From an uncultured Bacteroides sp. (GTDB taxonomy: Bacteria > Bacteroidota > Bacteroidia > Bacteroidales > Bacteroidaceae), in NCBI RefSeq assembly GCF_905207245.1, contig NZ_CAJLKP010000004.1, positions 94,146 through 158,145 on the forward strand: a stretch of DNA of 64,000 nucleotides, read 5' to 3'. Under the pieces are notes generated by a model, which was not told where the DNA came from, searched no databases, and worked only from the letters and a program-made list of their open reading frames with translations. Within the stretch, counting starts at the first letter, position 1. Every line of letters starts with the position of its first letter. Below, piece by piece: positions 52,371 to 60,861 of the stretch. The translations under genes and the position numbers were made by a program.

Positions 52371-53471
52371 TTAATACATAGTAATTAGCGATAGTGTATT
52401 ATTTGCATAATCATATTTTAGTCCCAATTGTATCTTGTAAGAATTGATTTCAAGGATTATATTGAACTTGGCAATTTGATATATATCGTTAAACTCCATA
52501 CAGAAAAGGTAATTAGAATTTATATTCTCCTTTATCTTTAGGGCTAAATATTCAGGAGTGATGTCGCTAAGACCTATTCTCTTCATTGTATCACCTTTGC
52601 TTTGTTTGAGATATTCTAATTTTTCAGGAGTAACAATAATATGGGACGTATTTAGACGTTGAAAAACAGGGGTTATGGAATTGATAGCCATGGCTTGGTC
52701 AGAAGTATCCACAATATTAAAATACAACCGCTCTATTTTGTAGGTTAAAAACAGGCCAAACAAATCTGCATATATGCAACGAACTTTAAATCCATTGGTA
52801 GCAAAGTCATAACCAAGTTCATTATTGTCTTCAACATTGAAAGAATCATCATGTTCGGATGAAGGTTGCAATATAAGGTCATGATACTGAATGAAACCAT
52901 TTGTGAGAATGGAAGATGTGTAAATTTTCAGTGCAGAAGATAATGTCATATCAACTACTCCTACAAATCCTTGGAATTTTAATAAACCGTTTTTGAGCCT
53001 GTCTATAAATCTGTCGGAGACGTTATTAATGTAAATAAAGAATAGCTGTTCGCTTGATTTATACTTGATTTTGGATAAATCAATATGCTCTGATAAATTT
53101 CGATATAACAGATCGTTCGCATTTTGCTGTGAGGTATTGATTTTAGAAATATAATCTCCGCACAAGAAACTATGTGACTCAGATTTATCTAAGAGCCTGA
53201 TTACAGCATTATGGCATGCTATCCCATACCATCCGTTTTCTATCTGTGAAGTGTCAAATACGAGAAGAATCTCATGACGTTTCTTTTGAGGGACTAAAAC
53301 AGACTTTAGTGCTGAATATGATATGCCTTTTTCCTCTAATTGTTCTACTAAGATATCGTGCATATTGTTAATCTCTTTACTCATCTGTAAGTCAGATAAC
53401 TTAAAGTATTGTTTCATAACTTCGAGCATGGTATTATCTCTCGAATCTATTGTGTATATAGTTTTACTCAT
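52371..53471 (-). CDS. Unknown cytoplasmic protein, 366 residues
   Basis: I do not recognise this protein. It has no signal peptide or membrane segment. Residues about 50-170 look like an alpha/beta unit ('EILLVFDTSQIENGWYGIACHNAVIRLL', 'EQLFFIYINNVSDRFIDRLKNGLLKFQGFVGVVDMTL'). A second unit follows ('GFKVRCIYADLFGLFLTYKIERLYFNIVDTSDQAMAINSITPVFQ', 'YLFCMEFNDIYQIAKFNIILEINSYKIQLGLKYDY'). It is A+T-rich compared with the genes before 51403 and lies in the decayed accessory region after hipBA, on the opposite strand, which suggests recent acquisition. Function unknown. Confidence 0.6.
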   Translation of the reverse strand: MSKTIYTIDSRDNTMLEVMKQYFKLSDLQMSKEINNMHDILVEQLEEKGISYSALKSVLVPQKKRHEILLVFDTSQIENGWYGIACHNAVIRLLDKSESHSFLCGDYISKINTSQQNANDLLYRNLSEHIDLSKIKYKSSEQLFFIYINNVSDRFIDRLKNGLLKFQGFVGVVDMTLSSALKIYTSSILTNGFIQYHDLILQPSSEHDDSFNVEDNNELGYDFATNGFKVRCIYADLFGLFLTYKIERLYFNIVDTSDQAMAINSITPVFQRLNTSHIIVTPEKLEYLKQSKGDTMKRIGLSDITPEYLALKIKENINSNYLFCMEFNDIYQIAKFNIILEINSYKIQLGLKYDYANNTLSLITMY

Positions 53472-53540
53472 GTTTTCTAAATTCTATAAGTGAATATTTT
53501 GTTTGGCATACCTTTAAGCCATATTCAGTGAATATTTCTT

Positions 53541-53855
53541 TTGAGGCTTAGAATCTCATTGGTTAAATACAAAGATAGGTTGTTCTTTGCATTGAACAAT
53601 GTTTTTCTTGAATTTTTCACTGCTGGGCACTTAGTCCCAGCTGATTTTCTTATTCCTGGAATACTTTTCTACCAAACGGTCAAAGACACGATGGGGAAGA
53701 AAATCTGTAAGTTGAGCGAAGATATATTTGCCTTGATTCATTGTTGTGAGCTTTTGGGCAAAGCTAAAACAACTTTTCAATTCAAATCGTCACGTTCCAA
53801 AAAGATACATAAATATGCGATTATCAAAGACTTCAAAGAACGATGTTTAATTTAA
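53541..53855 (+). CDS. Doubtful short ORF, possible relic
   Basis: 104 codons of unrecognised sequence ('LVPADFLIPGILFYQTVKD', 'FQFKSSRSKKIHKYAIIKDF'). An 8-bp inverted repeat, GGGCACTT at 53625 and AAGTGCCC at 53856, brackets most of it, so it may be a remnant of a small mobile element. It may equally be non-coding. No signal peptide, domain or partner gene supports it. Confidence 0.2.
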   Translation: MRLRISLVKYKDRLFFALNNVFLEFFTAGHLVPADFLIPGILFYQTVKDTMGKKICKLSEDIFALIHCCELLGKAKTTFQFKSSRSKKIHKYAIIKDFKERCLI

Positions 53856-53885
53856 AGTGCCCACTAGTGAACGCTCTATATGAGT

Positions 53886-54377
53886 TTATAAACTCTTAGC
53901 TATCTTTTGCCATTTACGTTGTCTATGCTTATAGAATTTCAAAGTCCACCATGCGGCAATAGACGTTAAACAACCTGCATATAAATCCACAGTGTCAGTA
54001 TATCGGGTTACCTGTTGGCTTATTTCCTCCATCTTAATATAATGATTCCAAATGACTACAGTATTATCATATTCTTTTGTATCTATTTCTCGTGACGTTT
54101 TATCCATCTTGACAACATTAATTGTATGCCTACCTACTGGCAAAAAGCCATGCAAGTACATTTTGAAAACAAAAGTTTTGCCTTCTTTCCACTGTATAGG
54201 AGAATCATCACAAGCAATAAAACTAGCTTTAGTTTTACAAATTTCTCTCAAAGTATCAATATCTTGAATTTTATCCCATATATTCTCTATATTAGAATGA
54301 AAATCCGAAGTAACAGTAACTCGGTAGCCCATAACTTTTTTACCTTCACGTGTTATTAACTTAACTTTCTGAATCAT
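53886..54377 (-). CDS. SRPBCC-fold protein (polyketide-cyclase/START-like)
   Basis: The protein has 163 residues. The sequence begins with a strand and helix of SRPBCC type ('YRVTVTSDFHSNIENIWDKIQDIDTLREIC') and continues with antiparallel strands ('QWKEGKTFVFKMYLHGFLPVGRHTINVVKMD', 'NTVVIWNHYIKMEEISQQVTRYTDTVDLYAG'). It ends in a long helix and basic tail ('AAWWTLKFYKHRQRKWQKIAKSL'). Such folds bind hydrophobic ligands. The start at 54377 is the longest; MGYRV at 54332 is possible. It is divergent from the LuxR-type regulator, and their -7 boxes overlap, suggesting joint control. Confidence 0.65.
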   Translation of the reverse strand: MIQKVKLITREGKKVMGYRVTVTSDFHSNIENIWDKIQDIDTLREICKTKASFIACDDSPIQWKEGKTFVFKMYLHGFLPVGRHTINVVKMDKTSREIDTKEYDNTVVIWNHYIKMEEISQQVTRYTDTVDLYAGCLTSIAAWWTLKFYKHRQRKWQKIAKSL

Positions 54378-54456
54378 AATTGATAGTTTTTAATTATTTA
54401 TTATTGACATGAATAACTATATGTAACCCTACACATGTTATTCATTATTAATTTAT

Positions 54457-54474
54457 TAACTTTGTGCAAAGTTA
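54457..54474. promoter_or_regulatory. Palindromic overlapping divergent -7 boxes between the SRPBCC and LuxR genes
   Basis: TAACTTTGTGCAAAGTTA is an 18-bp perfect palindrome. It reads TAACTTTG, an exact TAnnTTTG box, on both strands. It lies 83 bp before the SRPBCC start and 71 bp before the LuxR start. Only one polymerase could occupy it at a time. No good -33 TTTG is seen on either side. Confidence 0.55.
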
Positions 54475-54544
54475 TAGGCAAGCCTTAACTGTTACAATAG
54501 TCATTTATAATGAGGAAAGACTTAATGGACTGAAAATGTGAGGT

Positions 54545-55330
54545 ATGAAAAATGAATCAATAGATAAAATAGAAAAAGCAGTCGAAAATATTCTGCCAAC
54601 ATCAAGTGCTTTTATCAACGAGTTGGATTACTCTGTTATAGAACGAAAAAAAGCAGATTGGCTCAAATTGTCGGAACTAGCGCATAGTATTGTGCTGGTC
54701 TTTGATTGCTGTACTAAAAAATTCGTTTTTGTATCAAATAATATTCCTCAGTTATACGGAATTGACTCTGAAAGGTTATTTATCAACGGGCATGAACCTG
54801 TCTTAGAAATTATTCATCCGGGTGATATACATTATGGCTTACTTGTTAGAAAGAAAATCTACTCTTTATTAAGTAGTCTTTCCGCAGAAGAAAAAATGAA
54901 GCACAAGATGGTACATGAGATGCGAGTAAAAAATGTACGTGGTGAATATATCCGTATTATTGAACAGGAGCAAGCAATAGAATTGGATAAATCTGGTAAT
55001 ATTTGGCTTATGCTTTCGGTTATAGATGTTGATGCAAGTCATGAATCAGAAATAGCCAAAAGCCACCTATATAATTTTGAAACAGGAGAACAGATATTTA
55101 TTGATTTGTCAGATACCTTAGAAGAATCATTGACCAATAGGGAGTTGAGAGTTTTACAATTAATGAAACAAGGCTTATTAAGCAAAGAAATTGCACACTC
55201 TTTAAATGTCAGTATCAATACAATAAACACTCATAGACAAAACATACTATTAAAATTGAAAGCAAACAATTCTATCGAAGCTGTTAATATTGCTCAAAGG
55301 TTGGGTTTATTAAACAGCTCGATTCAATAA
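54545..55330 (+). CDS. LuxR-family regulator with PAS-like sensor domain
   Basis: The protein has 261 residues. Residues about 35-160 look like a PAS domain ('LAHSIVLVFDCCTKKFVFVSNNIPQLYGIDSERLF', 'EMRVKNVRGEYIRIIEQEQAIELDKSGNIWLMLSVIDVDASH'). Residues about 195-258 are a GerE/LuxR helix-turn-helix ('SLTNRELRVLQLMKQGLLSKEIAHSLNVSINTINTHRQNILLKLKANNSIEAVNIAQRLGLL'). It is the PAS-LuxR type common in Bacteroides. The PAS ligand is unknown. It is divergent from the SRPBCC gene. Confidence 0.8.
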   Translation: MKNESIDKIEKAVENILPTSSAFINELDYSVIERKKADWLKLSELAHSIVLVFDCCTKKFVFVSNNIPQLYGIDSERLFINGHEPVLEIIHPGDIHYGLLVRKKIYSLLSSLSAEEKMKHKMVHEMRVKNVRGEYIRIIEQEQAIELDKSGNIWLMLSVIDVDASHESEIAKSHLYNFETGEQIFIDLSDTLEESLTNRELRVLQLMKQGLLSKEIAHSLNVSINTINTHRQNILLKLKANNSIEAVNIAQRLGLLNSSIQ

Positions 55331-55643
55331 AATATTTTTTCTAAGACGGATTAATAACATTAACTCTATCAGTTATCCAGCTTGTGCAAGTCTTAAACTA
55401 GAATATAACCCGAAGCATAGCACAGGTGTGGAGATTTAAAATTCTGCTTTTGATATTAATCTAGTATTTCCTAATAACAAAGCATATTTCAATTATATAT
55501 CTGGCTTTTAAATTTTTGGAAGAAGCTAGATATAGTCACATTCTACCACTTCCAGACAGTTTTTAAAACGTCTCTTGATTCTTCTTTCATTTGCCAATGA
55601 AAATAGAATCAACACGTTTTATGAACCATTTAAAATTAAAAGT
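55331..55643. other. Gap without recognised genes
   Basis: 313 bp of A+T-rich sequence. No promoter with both boxes, no strong hairpin and no repeat was recognised. It separates the LuxR-type gene from the helix-turn-helix genes of the mobile region. Confidence 0.5.
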
Positions 55644-55958
55644 ATGGAAGTAGTAACCATTGAAAAGAGAACCTTTTCGTATGTATGCGAACGGTTCACT
55701 GAGTTTACCAAACGGATAGAACGTTTGTGCAGCACTCATACCCAGAAAGTAGAAAACTGGCTGGATAGTCAGGAAGTGTGCCTGTTGTTGGGCTTTAGCA
55801 AGCGAACGCTACAATATTACCGAAGTAGTGGATGGCTAGCTTATTCCCAAATCGGGAGCAAGATTTATTATAGGTCTTCCGATATTGAAAGAGTTATTGC
55901 GGACAGTGAAACACAAAATCAATCACCTAAACAAATCATGCCTTATGAAAAGAACTAA
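55644..55958 (+). CDS. Helix-turn-helix (excisionase/MerR-like) protein of mobile-element type
   Basis: The protein has 104 residues from ATG 55644. The N-terminal part is helical ('CERFTEFTKRIERLCS'), and the C-terminal part is a MerR/excisionase-like winged helix ('WLDSQEVCLLLGFSKRTLQYYRSSGWLAYSQIGSKIYYRSSDIERVI'). Pairs of such genes are typical of Bacteroides mobilizable and conjugative elements, where they control integration or excision. The following small gene overlaps its stop, and a second, broken gene of the same type lies at 56184. Confidence 0.8.
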   Translation: MEVVTIEKRTFSYVCERFTEFTKRIERLCSTHTQKVENWLDSQEVCLLLGFSKRTLQYYRSSGWLAYSQIGSKIYYRSSDIERVIADSETQNQSPKQIMPYEKN

Positions 55959-56130
55959 AATATATGTATCGGAAACTACCAAACAGGCTTCACCTGCGAC
56001 TTATGAGATACAGAGAGAAGGTGGTTATCAGTCTTTTATTGCTACTGCATCCAAACGGCTCTATTTAGATTATGATTCGGCAAAAGATGTACTTGGCATT
56101 TCATCATTGGGTGGCTATCTGCGTAACTAA
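55945..56130 (+). CDS. Small protein overlapping the helix-turn-helix gene
   Basis: 61 residues from ATG 55945, overlapping the preceding stop by 14 bp. The sequence ('VSETTKQASPATYEIQREGGYQSFIATASKRLYLDYDSAKDVLGISSLGGYLRN') is polar and ends abruptly. It may be a truncated piece of a larger mobile-element protein or a genuine small protein. No domain is recognised. Confidence 0.4.
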   Translation: MKRTKIYVSETTKQASPATYEIQREGGYQSFIATASKRLYLDYDSAKDVLGISSLGGYLRN

Positions 56131-56183
56131 CTAGCTATCTAGCCATCTTGAAATCAATATTTCAATAAAACAATCTTTCAATC

Positions 56184-56477
56184 ATGGAACTAATAAATAA
56201 AGATACCCCGCAAGTCAAAGAATTTATTTCTTCGCTCGACTCGATGCTGAATGGCATTGAATCTATTGTCAAGCACTACAAGCCCCACCTGAATGGGGAA
56301 CGTTTTCTTTCTAATCATGAAGTTTCCAAGAAACTGAATGTCAGTCTGTGAACCCTGCAAGAATGGCGAGATACAAGCCTAATCCCCTTTATTCAGATAA
56401 AAGGTAAAATCATCTATCGCCAAAGTGATATTGATAAACTGCTCCAAAAGCACTACTTTGAAAGCTGGAAAGAATAA
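56184..56477 (+). pseudogene. Second helix-turn-helix protein with in-frame stop codon
   Basis: The frame from ATG 56184 reads a helical N-terminus ('DTPQVKEFISSLDSMLNGIESIVKHY') and 'RFLSNHEVSKKLNVSL'. It then meets TGA at 56349-56351 and continues in the same frame as 'TLQEWRDTSLIPFIQIKGKIIYRQSDIDKLLQKHYFESWKE' to a stop at 56475. The second part completes the excisionase-like winged helix of 55644-55958. The stop occupies the place of the Arg usual before 'TLQ', so a single C-to-T change (CGA to TGA) explains it. A sequencing error or readthrough cannot be excluded. Confidence 0.7.
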
Positions 56478-56541
56478 CTATCTAAAAGAGTATGATTTCC
56501 ACTATCTTATAAGGAAACCTCTTTTATTAAGGTGGAAATTA

Positions 56542-56549
56542 TACCTTTG
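56542..56549 (+). promoter_or_regulatory. -7 box of the GNAT gene promoter
   Basis: An exact TACCTTTG, 20 bp before the ATG at 56570. Just upstream, ATTTCCAC (from about 56489) and GTGGAAAT (to about 56540) form the ends of an imperfect inverted repeat that may act as terminator or operator. Confidence 0.5.
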
Positions 56550-56569
56550 TATCCCAAACAGTTGAAATT

Positions 56570-57097
56570 ATGAAGTTTGTAATAGAATCCGGTACGACAG
56601 CCGATATTGACGAGTTAGAAAAGTTGTATAATGATCTGAATGATTATCTATCAGCTACTACCAATTATCCCGGATGGATAAAAGGCATTTATCCTATCAG
56701 GGAAGATGCGGTTGCTGGCATAGAAAATAATACTCTTTTTGTTGTCAGGCATGACGGAAAGATAACTGGCTCTATCATCTTAGACCATCATCCTGATGAA
56801 GCCTATAATAATGTAAGGTGGAAAATAGAAGCTGACTACAGTCATATTTTTGTGATACGCACTTTTGTAGTGCATCCCTTATTCTTGAAAACGGGTATCG
56901 GTCGTGCTTTGATGGACTATTCGTTTGAACTGGCTCAACAATCAGGCATAAAATCTATCCGTTTGGATGTGTACGAAAATAATCATCCGGCAATCTCCCT
57001 CTATGAGAAATGTGGTTTTGAATACATTGATACCGTAGATTTAGGTTTTGGCAACTATGGGCTGGATTGGTTCAAACTGTATGAGAAACTTGTTTAA
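56570..57097 (+). CDS. GNAT-family N-acetyltransferase
   Basis: The protein has 175 residues. The GNAT fold is visible: 'TADIDELEKLYNDLNDYL', the acceptor-side strand 'LFVVRHDGKITGSIILDHHP', the acetyl-CoA site 'HIFVIRTFVVHPLFLKTGIGRALMDYSFELAQQSGIKSIRLDVYENNHPAISLYEKCGFEYI'. The R/Q-x-x-G-x-A pattern is 'KTGIGRA'. The acceptor is unknown; drug, amino acid or protein are all possible. It lies between the helix-turn-helix genes and the integrase relic, so it may be mobile-element cargo. Confidence 0.85.
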   Translation: MKFVIESGTTADIDELEKLYNDLNDYLSATTNYPGWIKGIYPIREDAVAGIENNTLFVVRHDGKITGSIILDHHPDEAYNNVRWKIEADYSHIFVIRTFVVHPLFLKTGIGRALMDYSFELAQQSGIKSIRLDVYENNHPAISLYEKCGFEYIDTVDLGFGNYGLDWFKLYEKLV

Positions 57098-57257
57098 ACG
57101 CTATTCAAATGGAAGACGTTTCCTGCATTTCCAGCCCCGAAAATATTGTTTCTCAGAACTTAACTTTGTCAATGCTTCATATTGAATTTTGAAAAACTTA
57201 CAATAAAAGAAAGGGATTAAGAAAATGAAATTCATTCTTCCCAATCCTTTTTCTATA

Positions 57258-57509
57258 TTAGCTACTACCTTTTATTATATAGCCAAATTCTGAAAGACAG
57301 CTATTCACTCTTTGCATTTTTTTGAAAATATTCTGATTCAGTACCCGTGTATAATGTTTTGTTACGCTCGTATCCGTATGACCTAACATCTGAACTACAT
57401 TCTTTATGCTCATGCTATTTGTAAGGCAAATGCTTGTGGGATAGGAATGATGAATCCTTGAAACGGCTATTTTCTGCCACCTGTCAGAAAAAAAACTGAT
57501 AATGTCTGA
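57258..57509 (-). pseudogene. C-terminal remnant of a tyrosine recombinase (integrase)
   Basis: On the - strand, 84 codons without a usable start read through the catalytic end of a phage-type integrase. The order is 'VSRIHHSYPTSICLTNSMS' (catalytic Arg and His box, with 'HHSYPT' in place of the usual 'RHTFAT'), 'IKNVVQMLGHTDTSVTKHYTRVL' (LGH box and nucleophile Tyr), then a polar tail to a stop at 57258. A TAA at 57510-57512 closes the frame upstream. The other 300 or so residues are missing. It marks a former insertion of a Bacteroides integrative element. Confidence 0.8.
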
Positions 57510-57949
57510 TTATCAGTGATTTGCTTGATCTTTCTTTTGTTTTTGAGTGATCCGCCTGGGATTCTCCTAAGAGAGTTACCACGCTGATATTTAAAACTTT
57601 ATATTTTTTGCTTCAAGCATATCCCATGAATTATCCCACTAATTTGCTACGTGCTTTTGCGGTAGTTTGCTCATGGAGAATACTGAAAACAAAGATAAAG
57701 CTTTTCTTCTGATTTACAAAATTTAAATGGTGTGTTTCTTGTTTTATACAAGACAAGAAGAAATTGCTCTTTTTACTGACATGGCTGTTGTGACGGTACA
57801 GGGACCATGTTTTGATGTACAATACTTTTTAGCTAAATAATAAGAGTGCGCTAATCAAATTTCAACTTTCTATATCATAGCATTACTTTCCTTTACAAAC
57901 ATCTGTATATAAGACTCTGTTTCTCAATCTTACTCCTTAGTTTTATAAT
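57510..57949. other. Gap after the integrase relic, no confident gene
   Basis: 440 bp of A+T-rich sequence between the integrase stub and the HD-ATPase gene. A 63-codon - strand frame at 57631-57822 has no recognisable domain and is probably not real. Further decayed integrase sequence may lie here, but I cannot align it by eye. Confidence 0.4.
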
Positions 57950-60706
57950 CTATTTAGGTAGTAAATTTTCATAGTCTTTTATATAGTCTTTAAGTTCTTG
58001 AAAAGCTAATGGATAGGCTTTTTTACGTTCTTCGAAATCATATGGAATAACCACATTATCTCCAATGTATTTTTCAAATAATCGATTTAGAACAGTCCCT
58101 CCTTTCTTTATATTTAAATATATAGTTGGTATTTCTTGTATTGATTGTATATTACTGTCAATTTGATCAATTATGGTATCAAATTCATTCTCGAAAAAAA
58201 GACTTGTTTGACTTTTAAAACCATTCATTGAGTAAGAGATAAATTTATCATTTTTCCACTGTATTTCATGTCTATTTTTTAGCCATTTGGGTATTCGAAG
58301 ATCATAATCAAAATAATTCTCATAACGTTGCTTTAGAAGTAGAATATGTGCTTCTGTATCTGGCACTACTTTATCTTTTTGCCCTCGCAAATTATATAAT
58401 TGCCCAAATAGAGGATATAGTATTAGATTGGCCGATTTATTCAAGATTAGAGAAGTATCTTTAATTATGGTGTCACTCCTTGTCAAAATCCTCAGTATAG
58501 TTTTATTTTGAATTTTATCTATAAAGTAGTCAGAAAGTAAACAGAAACCATCTACAAAATACAAGAATTCTATATTGTGAGGATGAATAGAGTGTTTTTT
58601 TATCACATTCGGGGATATTGGTGCAACAAGTATTTGTGCAATGAAGTCTTTGGAAACGTCTTCATATAATTCTTCTTCAAATGGAAGTAGAACTGAATCT
58701 AAACTGTTCCTATTCAAATTTAAGGGCAGATTTCCTTGCGGATCTTCTATTAACAAATGAGGTTTGTATGTTATAATTTGATTATTAAATACAAAGCCGC
58801 TATAACCAGATTGTGTTATTATAATGTCATTACAGGCAACAAACATATCATAATTATTTCTTATTTCTTTTGTGTAGTTCCACTGAATTTTACCATAACC
58901 ACTGGAGTAAATCTTCCTTTCTTTAGTCGGTTGAAAAAATATTTTTCGCTTTTTAGTTTCGTTATTAATGAGATATTGAACTTTGGGTATATATCCAATA
59001 TACCAATCTTTCCATGATATTTTTTTATGTTCGCTTTTTTCTAATTGAGCAAATGTTTTTTTAGACATAATAATTTCTATATCTGTCCCTTCTTTGAAGT
59101 CCGACATCGTTTTTACATCAATAAAGTCGCTACTTATATTTGCTGTAAAAGTATATGCATGAGAATCATAGTTGTAATTCTTTGTTTTTACTGTAATTTC
59201 ATCACCTAGTAAAAATGCAGCTAACACGCCTATCCCAAACTTTCCATTGCGACTTACTAAGTTTTCCCCATCTTTCGACGTAAACTCTTTTTTCCATTGC
59301 AAACTATTTCTAAATGAAGATCCTACAGATAAAAAGTAATTTAGTATTTCGTCTAAAGTCATCCCCTTCCCATTATCTCTTATTTTAAATAGATAGCTTT
59401 CTTCATTAACTTTATCAATTGAAACAGTAATTAATGGCTCATAACTAACATTTCCTTTGTCTTGTTCTATTTTAATCCTTTCTTTGCACGCGTCAGTTGC
59501 ATTCTGAACCAATTCTCGAACACCATAGGTCGGATCATTCCCGTACAAAGGAGCTATCAATAATTTCGACAATTCATTATTTACGCGGAATGAAATTTTT
59601 TGAGGAACGTAATTTATTTTCTTTAAAAAAGTAGGATGTTCAAGGTTTGAGGTAATTCGTCTAAATTTTATTTGGGGCTTTTTCTCGGGCAAGAACCCAT
59701 AAGTTTCACCTAAAATAGCCCACGACAAATCAAATTCATGTTGTATATCGTTGATTAGATTTTGTATTTTGACATACATTTGAGCATTTTGGGGTTCGGC
59801 AGCAACAGAGATTAATTCAGGATCTTCTTTTTGAAAAGTTAAATATGAAATTGCTAAATGAGTCTTGTGTTCTTTTAAAGATATGGGGCTGTTGAATGTC
59901 TTTACTTTTAATAACGTTTTATTTGTGCGAGTTTTATCTATTTGCAAATAGTCGGCAATTCGCAAAAGAACCATTAAGTAAATAATATTTATATCTGCAG
60001 GATTCTTCCAATCATCATAGGCTATATCTTTCAAATAAATAAAAGTATCACGAATATTCATCCCGTGACTTCTTGCCACTATACCAGCAAATTGCTTATC
60101 TTGTTCACATAAACTTTCATTTCCAAATGGTATAGTTTCATTCCCGATGAAACCATTTAATGCGATTTCATGCGCTACTCTTGCATGGTGTCTCCTTATA
60201 AATTCACCGATTAGCTTTTTGTCTGTACCATTCAATTTATCTTTATTTGATAAATCAGGTTCTTTAATTATTTCATTTGGATTCCCAAAAATATCTTCTT
60301 TCTTTTTACTGCTAAAATGTTGAACTTCCGATAAATACTCTTTCCATAACTCTTTCCATGTCTTTTTGTCTAAAATATCAACTCTTATATTGTCATATTT
60401 CCCGTCTAACATGGCATTAAATGTAGAAAATTCTGTGTGCATACCAATATCGTGCAACATAACAGCAAGAATAAGTATTGCAACTTCTTTAGGTTGTATG
60501 TATTGAAATGACTCTTTCGGAATTAAGAATTCTGCGGCTTTCAATACCGTCTCAACATGGTCAATTCCATGCTCTGTGTATTCTTCAAAAAAGAACAATT
60601 TGTTATTTCTTAAAAGAGGTTCAAAATATGTTTCAACTTGTAGCACCAAAGAGAATAATACTTTATCTTTTTCGAGTATTGTTTGTAAGTTTTCAGGTAT
60701 AACCAT
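57950..60706 (-). CDS. HD-domain plus Hsp90-type (GHKL) ATPase protein, candidate defence sensor
   Basis: The protein has 918 residues, with no signal peptide or membrane segment. Residues about 40-260 are an HD domain: H46, H50 ('EHGIDHVE'), H85-D86 ('LHDIGMH'), H173-H174 ('RRHHARVAHE') and D252 ('RIADYLQID'). Residues about 375-560 are a GHKL ATPase of the HtpG/Hsp90 kind: N-box 'RELVQNATDAC' (397-407), G1 'DNGKGM' (444-449), G2 'GKFGIGVLAAF' (488-498). Residues 560-918 match no domain I know. HD-plus-Hsp90-like fusions are reported among bacterial conflict proteins. It follows the TIR-like gene by 155 bp on the same strand and is A+T-rich. Binding and hydrolysis residues look intact. Confidence 0.8.
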   Translation of the reverse strand: MVIPENLQTILEKDKVLFSLVLQVETYFEPLLRNNKLFFFEEYTEHGIDHVETVLKAAEFLIPKESFQYIQPKEVAILILAVMLHDIGMHTEFSTFNAMLDGKYDNIRVDILDKKTWKELWKEYLSEVQHFSSKKKEDIFGNPNEIIKEPDLSNKDKLNGTDKKLIGEFIRRHHARVAHEIALNGFIGNETIPFGNESLCEQDKQFAGIVARSHGMNIRDTFIYLKDIAYDDWKNPADINIIYLMVLLRIADYLQIDKTRTNKTLLKVKTFNSPISLKEHKTHLAISYLTFQKEDPELISVAAEPQNAQMYVKIQNLINDIQHEFDLSWAILGETYGFLPEKKPQIKFRRITSNLEHPTFLKKINYVPQKISFRVNNELSKLLIAPLYGNDPTYGVRELVQNATDACKERIKIEQDKGNVSYEPLITVSIDKVNEESYLFKIRDNGKGMTLDEILNYFLSVGSSFRNSLQWKKEFTSKDGENLVSRNGKFGIGVLAAFLLGDEITVKTKNYNYDSHAYTFTANISSDFIDVKTMSDFKEGTDIEIIMSKKTFAQLEKSEHKKISWKDWYIGYIPKVQYLINNETKKRKIFFQPTKERKIYSSGYGKIQWNYTKEIRNNYDMFVACNDIIITQSGYSGFVFNNQIITYKPHLLIEDPQGNLPLNLNRNSLDSVLLPFEEELYEDVSKDFIAQILVAPISPNVIKKHSIHPHNIEFLYFVDGFCLLSDYFIDKIQNKTILRILTRSDTIIKDTSLILNKSANLILYPLFGQLYNLRGQKDKVVPDTEAHILLLKQRYENYFDYDLRIPKWLKNRHEIQWKNDKFISYSMNGFKSQTSLFFENEFDTIIDQIDSNIQSIQEIPTIYLNIKKGGTVLNRLFEKYIGDNVVIPYDFEERKKAYPLAFQELKDYIKDYENLLPK

Positions 60707-60861
60707 TCAGTATTTCATTTATCGATTACTTGATTAAATTTTACACATAACCAATACGGATTGCCCCAAAGTGTATATAGGCACAATGTTAGTGCTTGTT
60801 TGCAAATCTACTCAATCTAGCACACGATTATGTTTTATCATTTTGCTCGCTATAAGAACGC

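Noticed and set aside
53541..53863. Complete insertion sequence
   Set aside because: The flanking 8-bp inverted repeat is short, no target duplication was found and the ORF shows no transposase motif.
57631..57822. 63-codon - strand ORF next to the integrase relic
   Set aside because: No recognisable domain; it is not in frame with the integrase remnant and is probably chance.
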